DNA of 64,000 nt from Nocardia ninae NBRC 108245 (GCF_007990755.1 NZ_BJXA01000027.1:37896-101895), one strand, 5' to 3'; positions 42,795 through 52,070 are shown, counted from the first letter of the stretch. Numbers and translations: made by a program. Notes: generated from the sequence alone by a model not told the origin.

Positions 42795-44011
42795 TTCTCG
42801 CCGATCACCGGCGGCACAGTCTTCTCCCTTTCTCCCAGTAGTTCTTTGGCGTGCTCGGCGGTGCGCAGGTAGCCGGGGGACTTGTGTTCGTCGTCGTCCT
42901 CGCCTCGGCTGCGCGCTCCGGGCGGAAACATGCCGGGATAGCCCGCTACACCCGGGGTGCCCGGTCGGCTGGGGGTGGCGGCGGGTTGTGGGCCGGCGGC
43001 ACCGGTGGTGGTGGCCGGTGGTGCGGGGCGTGAGGTGCCGGGCTGGGCTTCGCTGCGCGGACTCGCCGAAGTGCTGGGGCTCGCGGAGGTGCTGGGGTTG
43101 GCGGAGGTGCTCGGCGTGCCCGTCCTGCTCGGAGTTCCGTTGGCCGCGGCAGCCGCGACCGTCGTCGGGGTGGACGGGAGCGTGCTGGTGGGGAACGCCG
43201 AGGTGATCGGACTCGCCGTGCTGGCCGGGGTGGCGATCGGGGAGTTCGGGGTGGACGCGGCCGTCGTTGTCGAAGCCGGGGTGGTCGGCGCACCGTTGTT
43301 GCCCTGCTCCGGCGAAACCGCCTGCGGAGTGGTCTCTTCCGATGTGGGCTCGGTTTCGGGCGTACCGGCTTCGGTGGGGTCGGCGGCCTCGGCTGTCGCG
43401 GCCTGCTTGCCGGAATCCCCGGTGCCCGAGCCGTTCTCGGCGGGACTCGTGCTCGTGCCGGGGGTGGTACCGGGGTCGATACTGCTGTCACCGCCGGGCG
43501 TCGGTATGGAGATCGGGCTGATCGGCGGCGGCAGTGTCGGAATGGCGGGGGCGGTGGTCCCGTACGGCTGGATGTACTGGGTGGTCATCTCGTCGCGGGC
43601 CTGCTCTTCGCTCGAGTTTCGCAACTCGGCTCCGCGGGGATTGGTCGAAGTGTCCACCACGTCGGGCACCGACATCTTGAACTTCGCGGCCGCACTCGCC
43701 GCCTGCGACAGGGGCGTGCTCTGCGCGTTGAGCGTCTCGCCGAACTCGCCGACCCTGGTCGCGTAGTCCCGGATGCCGCGCACCGCATTGTCGGCCGCCG
43801 CACCCTCCCAATGCTGTTCGACCGCCTGCTTGATGGCCGTCTCGAATTGGTGACCGGCATTCGTCACCGCCGCCGCGATCTTCGACCAGGCGTCGAACGC
43901 GCTGCCGAGCCCGGCCGGGTTCATCTCGTCGGCCGCCTGCTTGATCTCGGCGTGCGTGAAGCTCTGCGCGTTCTCGGGATTGGTGATCGCGCGGCCGTCG
44001 GTCTGTCTCAT
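42791..44011 (-). CDS. PPE-like/WxG substrate protein with long Ser/Thr/Pro tail
   Basis: 406-residue protein. Residues 1-150 form a helical PPE/WXG100-like hairpin with WEG at 68-70 at the turn. Residues 150-360 are low-complexity Thr/Ser/Pro/Ala, probably an extended, exposed stalk. The last ~30 residues (HKSPGYLRTAEHAKEL...PPVIGE) are a conserved C-terminal motif of this Nocardia protein class. ATG 44011 has GGGGAG upstream. Partner for EspG (overlapping gene) and the PE-like protein. Confidence 0.82.
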   Translation of the reverse strand: MRQTDGRAITNPENAQSFTHAEIKQAADEMNPAGLGSAFDAWSKIAAAVTNAGHQFETAIKQAVEQHWEGAAADNAVRGIRDYATRVGEFGETLNAQSTPLSQAASAAAKFKMSVPDVVDTSTNPRGAELRNSSEEQARDEMTTQYIQPYGTTAPAIPTLPPPISPISIPTPGGDSSIDPGTTPGTSTSPAENGSGTGDSGKQAATAEAADPTEAGTPETEPTSEETTPQAVSPEQGNNGAPTTPASTTTAASTPNSPIATPASTASPITSAFPTSTLPSTPTTVAAAAANGTPSRTGTPSTSANPSTSASPSTSASPRSEAQPGTSRPAPPATTTGAAGPQPAATPSRPGTPGVAGYPGMFPPGARSRGEDDDEHKSPGYLRTAEHAKELLGEREKTVPPVIGEK

Positions 44012-44033
44012 GATCGCTCCCCCGTGGGGTTGT

Positions 44034-44621
44034 TCAGCTGCCCGCGGACAGCAGTGGTGCGACTGCTTGGGCGATTTCGGTGGCGGTGTCGCAGGGCGAC
44101 AGTTTGCGTGGATGCTTGCCGGTCGGGTCGTCGACGAGCAGATACAGCGAGCCGCTCTTCATCTCGACGTTGATCGAGCATCCACCGGGAACGTCCGGTC
44201 TGGCTGCATAGCGCAGCGCCTTGCGGCCGTTGATCGAGATGTCTACGGCGGCAGGGAACTTGTCGCGTACTTGATCGAGGGTTCCATTGGTGGTCTCGAC
44301 GGTGAAGCCGTAGCCGGCCTTGGCGACGTAGCGGCAGCCCTTCCAGCTGATGCCGCCCGCGGTGTTCTGCTTCGGCGAGGGCGGCAACGCGTCCCACTGG
44401 TGCGTGCCGAGGAATTGCGGTGTGAGCGCGGCGCACGGATCGAAGGCGGCTTGTGGATCGGATCCCGTTGTCTCGGTGGTAGATGGCGCGGTCGCCGTCG
44501 GCGTTGTCGGTGTGCCGGACGTCTTCGCCTCGGTGCCGCATCCCGCCAGCAGCGCCGCCAGGAGTGCCGCAGCCGCGAAACCAATTCCTGGCGAACGGCT
44601 CCCATGCTGGACAACGCTCAT
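44034..44621 (-). CDS. DUF3558 lipoprotein of the type VII cassette
   Basis: 195-residue lipoprotein with lipobox LLAGC (Cys about residue 28), a Thr/Ser/Pro-rich spacer and a DUF3558 domain (DPCAAL, WKGCRY, GGCSIN, LSPCDTA, four cysteines). Its start overlaps the stop of the PE-like gene (ATGA), and 22 bp separate it from the PPE-like gene. Its place inside the secretion cassette suggests a cell-surface partner of the secreted pair; this is inferred. Confidence 0.86.
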   Translation of the reverse strand: MSVVQHGSRSPGIGFAAAALLAALLAGCGTEAKTSGTPTTPTATAPSTTETTGSDPQAAFDPCAALTPQFLGTHQWDALPPSPKQNTAGGISWKGCRYVAKAGYGFTVETTNGTLDQVRDKFPAAVDISINGRKALRYAARPDVPGGCSINVEMKSGSLYLLVDDPTGKHPRKLSPCDTATEIAQAVAPLLSAGS

Positions 44622-45007
44622 GCGCTGATCTCCCGCAACTTTGCCGCGAATTCGGCATCGGTGCGCTGGTAGGTCTCGCAGATGGTCTTGAACATCGCCC
44701 GGATCTCCTCGGCGACCGTGACGTAGTCGCTGAGGGTGTCGTAGGCGTTGTTCGGTCCACCGAATGCCTTCTCGCGGAACAGTTGTACGAGCTCGACGGC
44801 CGACGACAGGCGCGGATTGCTCTCGCCGAGTCCCCAGGAGGTTTTCTCGCCGAGGTCACGCGCGTCGGCCCGGATGCCGGTGAGCTGATTGATCAACTCC
44901 TGACACGCCTTGTCGATATCGATGAACCCCTGCGGATCCATCCGCACCGTCAACGCCCCGGCCTTCGCATCCTCGATGTACCCGGGAAACGGGCTGTCCA
45001 CCGCCAT
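44618..45007 (-). CDS. PE-like small helical protein with C-terminal YxxxD signal
   Basis: 129-residue helical protein. The last 17 residues begin with YQRTD (Y113 to D117), the YxxxD/E general secretion signal of ESX substrates, on a predicted C-terminal helix. Helices at about 25-50 and 62-125 suit a helical hairpin. ATG 45007 is chosen because AAAGGGG lies 6 bases away; GTG 45010 is also possible. First gene of the cassette, overlapping the lipoprotein gene by 4 bases. Confidence 0.75.
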   Translation of the reverse strand: MAVDSPFPGYIEDAKAGALTVRMDPQGFIDIDKACQELINQLTGIRADARDLGEKTSWGLGESNPRLSSAVELVQLFREKAFGGPNNAYDTLSDYVTVAEEIRAMFKTICETYQRTDAEFAAKLREISA

Positions 45008-45177
45008 CACCGTCCCCTTTCATGAGTGCCTCTGACCCTATAGACGCGCCCCGCCCGACTTCGGTTCCATCGAAACACAGCGGATTCTCCGGTGCGACCG
45101 GATCGGCGCATCGACTGCGCATACCGGTCGGCCTCGAATCCGTGTGAAAGATCGAAAACTCCCTGCGGCCAACGCTT

Positions 45178-46374
45178 TCAGTTGATCTCGCGTTGCCGCA
45201 CCATGGCCGGGTAGTCCTGCAGGTCGATGTCGTTGGCAGCCTTGTCGGCGTACTTCGCCATGAGGGTGAACAGCCACGATCCGAGAAACCAGTTGCGCAC
45301 CCGGATACCGAGGGCCGTCTTCGGCGCGAGGAACTTGCCCGTGTTGTTGTTGTCGGCGATTTTGGCGTAGCTCCGCATGATCTCGTCGTAGCGGGCGAAG
45401 GCCACCGCGTGATCGCCGTCGGCGACGGCGAGTTCGCCGGCGATGACGTACGCGCCGATGAGTGCGAGCCCGGAGCCGAAGCCCGCCAACGTGTTTCCGT
45501 AGGCCGAGTCGCCGACCAGCGCGACCCGCCCCTTGGTGTAGCCGCCCGTCAACCGCATCCGGCTGAGCGAATCGAGGTAGATGTCGTCGAAGTCGGCCAA
45601 TTCGCTGAGCATCTGCGGTACGTCCCAGCGCACGTCGGCGAAGACCTGCTCGATGATGCGCCGCTGGGCGGCGGTGTCGTCGCGGGAGTAGTCGAGTTCG
45701 GGGGACGCGAACATGTAGAACTGCTGCGCTTTCGGACCGCCGCTGATGGCGAGCTTGCCCGGCGCGTTGTGGCCGTAGGAGGTGGCGCGTGCCTTCGGTC
45801 CGGTCGTGTCGGCGTTGGCCGGGGCCGCGCCCGCGATGCAGTAGTAGTGGCCGAGGTATTCGACGAAGTCTTTTTCCGGTCCGAAGACGAGTCCGCGCAC
45901 CCGGGAATGGATGCCGTCGGCGCCGAAGACCAGGTCGAAGGTGCGCGCGGGCCCGTGCTCGAACTCGACGTGCACGCCGTCGGCGAACTCGGTGAGCGCG
46001 CTGATCGAATCGCCGAACAGATATTCGCAGTGTTCCGCAGTGTGCTTGTACATGATTTCGGCGAGATCGCCGCGCAGGATCTCCAGGTCTCCGCCGGTGA
46101 AGTCGCCGGACATGGTGGCGAGCCGGTTGCCGTTCGCGTCGACGAAGACGGTGTCGGTGGTGCCGGTCCTGCGCTGCTCGAGGTCGTCGCGCAGGCCCAT
46201 GCGGTCCAGCACGGTCACCTGGGTGCGGCCTTTGAAGTCGATGGCTTGACCGCCCGACCGCAGGCCTCGGGCCCGCTCGACCACGGTGACGGCGAAGCCG
46301 TAGCGGTGCAGCCAGTAGGCGAGGGCAGGGCCCGCGACGCTGGCGCCGGAGATGAGAACGGTCTGGTTACGCAT
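45178..46374 (-). CDS. FAD-dependent monooxygenase, TetX-like
   Basis: 398-residue flavoprotein. VLISGASVAGPALAYWLHRYGF is the FAD-binding GxGxxG-like loop (with S for one G), VVERA ends strand 2, FGADGIHSRVR is the DG motif, and VALVGDSAYGNTLAGFGSGLALIGAY is the GD motif. This combination is typical of TetX/aromatic polyketide hydroxylases that inactivate or modify drugs. ATG 46374. It is divergent from a TetR-type regulator, a common drug-inducible pair. Confidence 0.88.
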   Translation of the reverse strand: MRNQTVLISGASVAGPALAYWLHRYGFAVTVVERARGLRSGGQAIDFKGRTQVTVLDRMGLRDDLEQRRTGTTDTVFVDANGNRLATMSGDFTGGDLEILRGDLAEIMYKHTAEHCEYLFGDSISALTEFADGVHVEFEHGPARTFDLVFGADGIHSRVRGLVFGPEKDFVEYLGHYYCIAGAAPANADTTGPKARATSYGHNAPGKLAISGGPKAQQFYMFASPELDYSRDDTAAQRRIIEQVFADVRWDVPQMLSELADFDDIYLDSLSRMRLTGGYTKGRVALVGDSAYGNTLAGFGSGLALIGAYVIAGELAVADGDHAVAFARYDEIMRSYAKIADNNNTGKFLAPKTALGIRVRNWFLGSWLFTLMAKYADKAANDIDLQDYPAMVRQREIN

Positions 46375-46396
46375 GAGTGCTCCATCCACAAGTATC

Positions 46397-46450
46397 TGTG
46401 TCTATAGGATTCTGTTTCCGTCGGACGCAGATCAGCGTATGGTAGACACA
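46397..46450. promoter_or_regulatory. candidate operator half-sites between monooxygenase and TetR genes
   Basis: TGTGTCTA (46397-46404) and its inverted copy TAGACACA (46443-46450) flank the AT-richer centre of the 111-bp divergent gap. The 38-base spacing is too long for one TetR dimer, so each may be half of a weaker site. Confidence 0.4.
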
Positions 46451-46485
46451 GTTTCCGAGTCAAGCTGCCTCGAAAGGATCCGGTC

Positions 46486-47217
46486 ATGCCGACCCCGACC
46501 ACCGTGCAGCTGCTGTGGGGCACCCAGCAGCGGCCCAAGCGCGGCCCGAAGCCCTCGCTTTCACTAGACGGGATCGTGGCCGAGGCGATCGCCCTCGTGG
46601 ATGCCGAAGGCCTGGCGAACCTGTCCATGCAGCGGCTGGCCGAGCGGCTCGGTTTCACCAAGATGTCGCTGTACCGATACGTGCCGGGCAAGGAGCAGCT
46701 GACCGCGCTGATGCTCGACGCCGCGATGGGCACACCGCCGGATGTCACTGCGGTGCAAGATGATCCGTCCGCCGAACGTTGGCGAGCCGGGCTGCGCCGG
46801 TGGGCCGAGAAGATCTATCAGCGCTACAGCGCGCATCCCTGGGTGATCGAACTGACCGTCGGTGCGCGTCCGTTCGGCCCCAATGAAATGGGCTGGCTGG
46901 AAAGCGCCCTCGTCGCGCTCGCGGACACCGGACTCACCGGTCCAGAGCAGCTCGACAGCATCGTGCTGGTCAACGGCCACGTCCGCAGCCTGGTCCAGCA
47001 GACCCAACCCCTGGGCGACGACCCGACCCGGCAGATCGCCGAGATGATGAGCGTGGCGGGCGATCGCTACCCGGCCGTCACCGCCGCTTTCGCGGCGGAG
47101 GCGGCGGCAATGGGCGCACCGCCGAACTCCGGCGGTCCGAACGACGCCCTGCACTTCGGTATCGAACGCGTGCTGGACGGTTTGGGCGTCCTGATCGCCC
47201 GTCGAACCGGCCGCTGA
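46486..47217 (+). CDS. TetR-family regulator (tetracycline-repressor-type C-terminal domain)
   Basis: 243-residue regulator. After a basic N-tail (RPKRGPKPSLS), the HTH lies at about residues 27-70 (DAEGLANLSMQRLAERLGFTKMSLYRYVPGKEQL). The C-terminal domain has WRAGLRRWAEKIYQRYSAHPWVIELT, the TetR_C_1 type. ATG 46486. Divergent from the TetX-like monooxygenase, which it most likely controls. Confidence 0.92.
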   Translation: MPTPTTVQLLWGTQQRPKRGPKPSLSLDGIVAEAIALVDAEGLANLSMQRLAERLGFTKMSLYRYVPGKEQLTALMLDAAMGTPPDVTAVQDDPSAERWRAGLRRWAEKIYQRYSAHPWVIELTVGARPFGPNEMGWLESALVALADTGLTGPEQLDSIVLVNGHVRSLVQQTQPLGDDPTRQIAEMMSVAGDRYPAVTAAFAAEAAAMGAPPNSGGPNDALHFGIERVLDGLGVLIARRTGR

Positions 47218-47269
47218 ATCGACCAACGGGGACTCCCCATCGCCCCCGGCCAGGGCCTATCGTCGGACC

Positions 47270-47689
47270 ATGACCCAGGACCTGGAACTTCAGCAAGACG
47301 CGATCACCACGGTGCGGGAGTTCCTTTCCGCGCTCGAACTCGGCGCCGTCGACGAGGCGTTGGAACTGCTGCACCCGGACGTCGTATGGAAGAACACCTC
47401 GCTGCCCGACGTCGGCGGCGGGCTGGCGCGCAAGATCCTGCGGAACCTGAATCGGGACCCGTTCGGTTTCGAGGTCGACGTGCACCACATCGCCGCCGAC
47501 GGCAGCATCGTGCTCACCGACCGCACCGACTTCCTGCAGTTCGGTCCGCTGAAGATCGGGTTCTGGGTGACCGGGACCTTCGAGCTGCGCGACGGCCGAA
47601 TCATCCTGTGGCACGATCACTTCAGCTGGGAGAACTTCCTGCGCGGCACCGCCGTCGGGGTATGGCGCGCCGTGTTCTCCCGCGACTGA
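47270..47689 (+). CDS. limonene-1,2-epoxide-hydrolase-family (SnoaL-fold) protein
   Basis: 139-residue cone-shaped alpha+beta protein. VREFLSALELGAVDEALELLHPDVVWKN opens the fold, and the catalytic-type Asp-Arg-Asp trio of limonene epoxide hydrolases can be matched to TDRTDFL and the C-terminal RDGRIILWHDHFSW. It probably opens small epoxides, but steroid-related functions are possible. ATG 47270, 52 bp after TetR on the same strand. Confidence 0.78.
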   Translation: MTQDLELQQDAITTVREFLSALELGAVDEALELLHPDVVWKNTSLPDVGGGLARKILRNLNRDPFGFEVDVHHIAADGSIVLTDRTDFLQFGPLKIGFWVTGTFELRDGRIILWHDHFSWENFLRGTAVGVWRAVFSRD

Positions 47690-47699
47690 ACCGGCAGGC

Positions 47700-48410
47700 C
47701 TAGTCCTGAGTCCGCTGCTGCTGGAGCAGTTTCCGCCAGCGTTCGGCGGATTCGACCATGTCGTGTCCGACGAAGTCGAGGAATCGGCTGGTGTTGTACG
47801 CGCGCACGCCAGCCGGTGTGTCGCTGCCGAGCAACTCGGCGCCGCGCCGGGTCACCGCGGCCAGCTCGCATACCTGTCGTGCGCTGACCATTGTCGCGTG
47901 GACCCAGATGTTGTCGTCGACGAAGTAGCGATCCCGGCGGCTGCGAGCATCGCGTTCCCGTTGCACGAGCCCCTGGGTTTCGAGCATGTTGATGGCCGCG
48001 GAGATGGTGGCCGGGCTGACCCGAAGTCGTTGCGCCAGTTCGGCGGCGGTGAGGCTGCCGCTGTCGGTGGTGTAGAGGCAGGCCAGCGCGGCCGCCGCGG
48101 TGCGCGGAACTCCGGTCCTGGTGATCTGCGCGACGAACTGCGTCACGAATTCGTCGAGCACCACATCGCCTGCCGCCGGGGCGCTTTCGGCCGACGCGCC
48201 GCGCGATCGGTGGCGACGCGCGCGCAACTCGGTCGCTCTGTGCGCTCGCCCAGGGTGGTAGCGACCGGGTCCGCCGTTGCGGATGACTTCCCGGCTGACG
48301 GTGGAGGTCGGCCGGTTCAGCTGCCTGGCGATCTCGGCGTACCCGAGACCTTCCGCGATGCCCTCGGCGATCTGCCTGCGATCGTCCTGGGTCAACCTGC
48401 CACCCGGCAT
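47700..48410 (-). CDS. regulator with IS30-type HTH fused to a MarR/GbsR-type domain
   Basis: 236-residue protein. Residues 1-55 read RLTQDDRRQIAEGIAEGLGYAEIARQLNRPTSTVSREVIRNGG, the helix-turn-helix of IS30-family transposases, without any transposase catalytic domain. Residues ~85-236 are a MarR/GbsR-like winged helix (SLTAAELAQRLRVSPATISAAINMLETQGLVQRERDARSRRDRYFV, split here for brevity). Two DNA-binding modules in one chain are unusual. GTG/ATG start at 48410. Divergent from the P450 gene; a palindrome lies between. Confidence 0.85.
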   Translation of the reverse strand: MPGGRLTQDDRRQIAEGIAEGLGYAEIARQLNRPTSTVSREVIRNGGPGRYHPGRAHRATELRARRHRSRGASAESAPAAGDVVLDEFVTQFVAQITRTGVPRTAAAALACLYTTDSGSLTAAELAQRLRVSPATISAAINMLETQGLVQRERDARSRRDRYFVDDNIWVHATMVSARQVCELAAVTRRGAELLGSDTPAGVRAYNTSRFLDFVGHDMVESAERWRKLLQQQRTQD

Positions 48411-48494
48411 GAGCCGCCGCCTCCCTCGCGATCGAATGGTTCGTCGTGCCGAACCATTCCGCGAGTATTGCGCTCAGTGGCAGGCCATTGCAAT

Positions 48495-48511
48495 ACCTCG
48501 CTCAGCGAGGT
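48495..48511. promoter_or_regulatory. candidate operator between regulator and P450 genes
   Basis: Perfect palindrome ACCTCGCT-C-AGCGAGGT, flanked by repeated TTGCAAT/ATTGCAA motifs at 48487-48493 and 48530-48536, in the AT-rich divergent gap of 241 bp. Confidence 0.65.
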
Positions 48512-48651
48512 GCATTCAGTGGCATATTCATTGCAATTCAATTCTGGAATCTACCTGCTGATATGGCTTGATAGCCTGCTCTCATCGTTGGAGAACAATT
48601 GAATGCAACGTAGCGTTCGGGCATATCCAAAACTCGAACGAAGTAGGAATC

Positions 48652-49836
48652 ATGGTGCATCGACCACTCTCCGAATCCGTCGAACTCCCCACCACGCGCC
48701 CAGCCGGTTGCCCCTTCGACCCGCCCGCGGAACTGGCCGCGCTGCGCCCGCTGGTGCGTATGACTTTCCCCGACGGCCATCAAGGCTGGCTCGCCACCGG
48801 GCACGCGACCGTCCGCGCGGTCTTCGCCGACCCGCGCTTCAGCGTGCGCTACGAACTGGGGCACAACCCGCTGGCCGATGGCGGCCCGATGCCGCCCGCC
48901 ACGCCGGGTGACCTGCTCGGTGTCGACCCGCCGGAACACACGCGCTATCGAAAACTGTTGTCCGGCAAGTTCACCGTGCGCCGCATGGCCATGCTCACCG
49001 AGCGCGTCCAGGAGATCACGACCGACCATCTGGACGCCATGGCCCGCGACGGCGGACCGGTCGACTTGATCGAAGCGTTCGCCTTCCCCGTACCCGCGCT
49101 GACCATCTGCGAGTTGCTCGGCGTTCCGTCCGCCGAGCGCGACACCTTCCGCGAGTTCGTCGCCGTGGCCAACGACATGGCCGCGTCCGTCGACGAGCGG
49201 GTGGCGGCCTTCGCCGACGGCGAGAAGTACCTGCGCACACTGGTATTGGCCAAGCGCGCCGCACCCGCCGACGACCTGCTGAGCGACCTCACCGACACCG
49301 ATCTGACCGATGACGAGCTCGCCGTCATCGGCACCCTGCTGCTCGGCGCAGGCCTGGACACCACGGCGAACATGCTGGCGCTCGGCACCTTCGCCCTGCT
49401 GTCGCATCCCGACCAGCTCGCCGAGCTCCGCGCCCGGCCCGAACTCGCCGACCAGACCGTCGAGGAACTCATGCGCTACCTGAGCATCGTGCACACCTCG
49501 TCGCGGGTGGCGCTCGCGGATGTCGAGCTGGACGGTCAGCTGATCAAGGCGGGGGAGACGGTCGCGCTGTCGACCCAGGCGGCCAACCGCGACCCGGCCA
49601 AGTTCGACGATCCCGACGCCTTCGACATCCGGCGCAACGCCGTCGGACACGTCGGCTTCGGGCACGGCGTCCATCAGTGCCTCGGTCAGCAACTCGCCCG
49701 CGTCGAGATGCGAGTCGCGTTGCCCGCCTTGGTGCGTCGCTTCCCGACGTTGCGGCTGGCCGTCCCGGCCGACGAGGTCCCGTTGCGGCACGACATGGAC
49801 ATCTACGGCGTGCACCGGCTCCCGGTCACCTGGTAA
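48652..49836 (+). CDS. cytochrome P450
   Basis: 394-residue soluble P450. The I-helix oxygen-binding motif is [11 protein letters not shown] (about 235), the ExxR is in VEELMRYL (about 280), and the haem cysteine is C343 in [18 protein letters not shown] and [10 protein letters not shown] (C-helix) are typical of actinobacterial CYP105/107-like enzymes. ATG 48652 with AGGAAT upstream. The ferredoxin that feeds it electrons starts 13 bp downstream. Substrate unknown. Confidence 0.95.
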   Translation: MVHRPLSESVELPTTRPAGCPFDPPAELAALRPLVRMTFPDGHQGWLATGHATVRAVFADPRFSVRYELGHNPLADGGPMPPATPGDLLGVDPPEHTRYRKLLSGKFTVRRMAMLTERVQEITTDHLDAMARDGGPVDLIEAFAFPVPALTICELLGVPSAERDTFREFVAVANDMAASVDERVAAFADGEKYLRTLVLAKRAAPADDLLSDLTDTDLTDDELAVIGTLLLGAGLDTTANMLALGTFALLSHPDQLAELRARPELADQTVEELMRYLSIVHTSSRVALADVELDGQLIKAGETVALSTQAANRDPAKFDDPDAFDIRRNAVGHVGFGHGVHQCLGQQLARVEMRVALPALVRRFPTLRLAVPADEVPLRHDMDIYGVHRLPVTW

Positions 49837-49849
49837 GGGGCGGGCACCG

Positions 49850-50056
49850 ATGAAGATCACGATCGACCGGCACCGCTGCATCGGTGCGGGCATGTGCGCA
49901 CTGCTCGCACCCGAGGTTTTCGATCAGGACACCGACGACGGAAAGGTACGGCTGCTCGACCCCGCGCCGCAGCCCGCTCGGCATGCGGTGGCACGAGAGG
50001 CGGAGCACGCTTGCCCGTCCGGCGCCATCGACATCGTTCCGGACGGAGCATCGTAA
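49850..50056 (+). CDS. [3Fe-4S] ferredoxin
   Basis: 68-residue ferredoxin. Cluster ligands are C10, C16 and C55: the CIGAGMC spacing lacks the fourth cysteine, and CPSGAI supplies the third, as in P450 redox partners. ATG 49850, directly downstream of the P450 gene and surely co-transcribed with it. Confidence 0.93.
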   Translation: MKITIDRHRCIGAGMCALLAPEVFDQDTDDGKVRLLDPAPQPARHAVAREAEHACPSGAIDIVPDGAS

Positions 50057-50095
50057 TCGCAGGTCGGGTGGGATAAATCACACCTGACCGGTGAC

Positions 50096-50368
50096 TCAGC
50101 TGTGCTCGTTCAGATACTCCAGATAGAACGGCCGCAGCACCTCGGCGACCTCACCGTCGCCAGCGTGGATGTAGTCGTCGATCATCGGCAGCACGTACTT
50201 GATGTCGGCTTCGCTCTCGCCGAGGTTGCCCGCGGCGGCCTCGGCGGCCGGGATCGAGGTGAGCAACCGCCACAGGAACTTGACGTCCCCGTGCCGCACG
50301 GCGAGCTTCACCGCGCGATCGTGCAGTTCCTTCGACGACAGCTTCTCCAGGTCCTCGTTACCGGCCAT
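50096..50368 (-). CDS. conserved small actinobacterial protein, 90 residues
   Basis: Acidic helical protein (LSSKELHDRAVKLAVRHGDVKFLWRLLTSIPAAEAAAG...EVLRPFYLEYLNEH) found, as I recall it, widely in actinobacteria without assigned function. ATG 50368. Convergent with the ferredoxin and divergent from phoH2. Confidence 0.75.
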   Translation of the reverse strand: MAGNEDLEKLSSKELHDRAVKLAVRHGDVKFLWRLLTSIPAAEAAAGNLGESEADIKYVLPMIDDYIHAGDGEVAEVLRPFYLEYLNEHS

Positions 50369-50684
50369 GCCAGCGACTCTAACCGGCGCCCCGGCGCGGC
50401 GGCCACGGCCCGGTCGTTCGCGTCGGCGAGTGAGGTTAACGACAAATTCACGGACACGCCTACCTGTGCGGGAGCGGGGAAGCGTAGTTCGGCGGTAGCG
50501 TCGATGGTGCGGGCCGCGGCGGTGTGGCTCGTACGGGAGGTCCTGACCGTGACTGAGCTATTCAGTACGAGGGGGCCGGCACCCGGCCCTCGTGGCATCT
50601 GACGGCAACGTCAGGTCCCATCAGGACGGACCGGTCCAGCGAGATCGTTCGTGCGGGTGCCGTGCGGACAAAGAGGAGCCCACC
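50369..50684. other. leader region of phoH2
   Basis: 316 bp. A hairpin with GAGGGGGCCGG/CCGGCCCTC (2-base bulge) lies at about 50569-50591. A 32-codon frame from ATG 50504 ends at 50602, overlapping the earliest possible phoH2 start (GTG 50592), where mycobacteria have the phoAT antitoxin-like gene; its peptide shows no recognisable antitoxin features. Confidence 0.4.
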
Positions 50685-52070
50685 GTGACTGCTTCACGCT
50701 CCGTTCCCGCTCCCTCGGCGCAATCCCGTTCCGCGAAAGGCGGAACCGCCGCGAAGGGTGCACACCCCTCGCATTCCCTCGCCAACACCTTCGTCATCGA
50801 CACGTCGGTCCTGTTGTCCGATCCCTGGGCGTTCACCCGGTTCGGCGAACACGATGTGGTGCTTCCGCTGGTGGTCATCAGCGAACTCGAAGGCAAACGG
50901 CATCACCACGAATTGGGCTGGTTCGCGCGGGAAGCCCTGCGCAACCTGGACGATCTGCGCTTGCTGCACGGCAGGCTGGATCAGCAGGTGCCGATCGGCA
51001 CCGAGGGTGGAACGCTGCAGGTGGAACTGAACCACACCGATCCCGCGGTCCTTCCGGTCGGATTCCGCACCGACACCAATGATTCCCGAATCCTGGCCTG
51101 TGCACTCAATCTGGCGGCCGAGGGCCGTCAGGTGGTGCTGGTGTCCAAGGACATTCCGCTACGGGTCAAAGCGAGTGCGGTGGGCTTGCAAGCCGACGAA
51201 TATCACGCGCAGGACGTCGTCACCTCCGGCTGGTCCGGCATGGTGGAGCTCGACGTCAGCTCGGGGCAGATCGACCAGCTCTACTCGGAGTCGGTGCTGG
51301 ACATCGACGACGCCCGGGAACTGCCCTGCCACACCGGAATCCGGTTGCTGGGTAGCAGCTCCAGCGCGCTCGGCCGGGTCACCCCGGACAAGCGGGTTCA
51401 GCTGGTGCGCGAACGCGAAGCGTTCGGCCTGCACGGCCGCTCCGCGGAGCAGCGCATCGCGCTCGATCTGCTGCTGGACGAGAGCATCGGCATCGTCTCG
51501 CTCGGCGGCCGGGCCGGTACCGGCAAATCCGCGCTCGCGTTGACCGCGGGCCTGGAGGCGGTGCTGGAGCGGCGAACTCAGCGAAAGGTGGTTGTCTTCC
51601 GTCCGCTCTACGCGGTCGGTGGTCAGGAGCTCGGTTACCTGCCGGGCAGCGAGAGCGAGAAGATGGGGCCGTGGGCCCAGGCGGTCTTCGACACCCTCGA
51701 CGGGCTGGCCAGCCGTGAGGTGATGGAGGAGGTGCTCGCCCGCGACATGCTGGAGGTGTTGCCGCTCACCCACATTCGCGGCCGGTCGCTGCACGACTCG
51801 TTCGTGATCGTGGACGAGGCCCAGTCGCTGGAGCGCAATGTGCTGCTCACGGTGCTCAGCCGGCTCGGCACCGGGTCGCGGGTGGTGCTCACCCACGATG
51901 TCGCCCAGCGGGACAACCTGCGGGTCGGCAGGCACGACGGTGTCGCCGCGGTGATCGAAAAGCTCAAGGGTCACCCGTTGTTCGCCCACATCACGCTGAC
52001 CCGCAGTGAGCGCTCGCCGATCGCGGCGCTCGTGACCGAGATGCTGGAGGAGTACGGCCCCAACGCCTGA
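50685..52070 (+). CDS. phoH2: PhoH2-type PIN-domain/PhoH ATPase fusion
   Basis: 461-residue protein. The N-terminal PIN nuclease domain (about 33-190) has [25 protein letters not shown] and [14 protein letters not shown] with the clustered Asp/Glu residues. The C-terminal PhoH ATPase has Walker A GRAGTGKS (275-282) and Walker B VIVDEAQ (374-380). The family unwinds and cuts RNA in an ATP-dependent way. GTG 50685 has GAGGAG at a good distance. In M. tuberculosis desA2 precedes phoH2; here phoH2 comes first. Confidence 0.94.
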   Translation: MTASRSVPAPSAQSRSAKGGTAAKGAHPSHSLANTFVIDTSVLLSDPWAFTRFGEHDVVLPLVVISELEGKRHHHELGWFAREALRNLDDLRLLHGRLDQQVPIGTEGGTLQVELNHTDPAVLPVGFRTDTNDSRILACALNLAAEGRQVVLVSKDIPLRVKASAVGLQADEYHAQDVVTSGWSGMVELDVSSGQIDQLYSESVLDIDDARELPCHTGIRLLGSSSSALGRVTPDKRVQLVREREAFGLHGRSAEQRIALDLLLDESIGIVSLGGRAGTGKSALALTAGLEAVLERRTQRKVVVFRPLYAVGGQELGYLPGSESEKMGPWAQAVFDTLDGLASREVMEEVLARDMLEVLPLTHIRGRSLHDSFVIVDEAQSLERNVLLTVLSRLGTGSRVVLTHDVAQRDNLRVGRHDGVAAVIEKLKGHPLFAHITLTRSERSPIAALVTEMLEEYGPNA

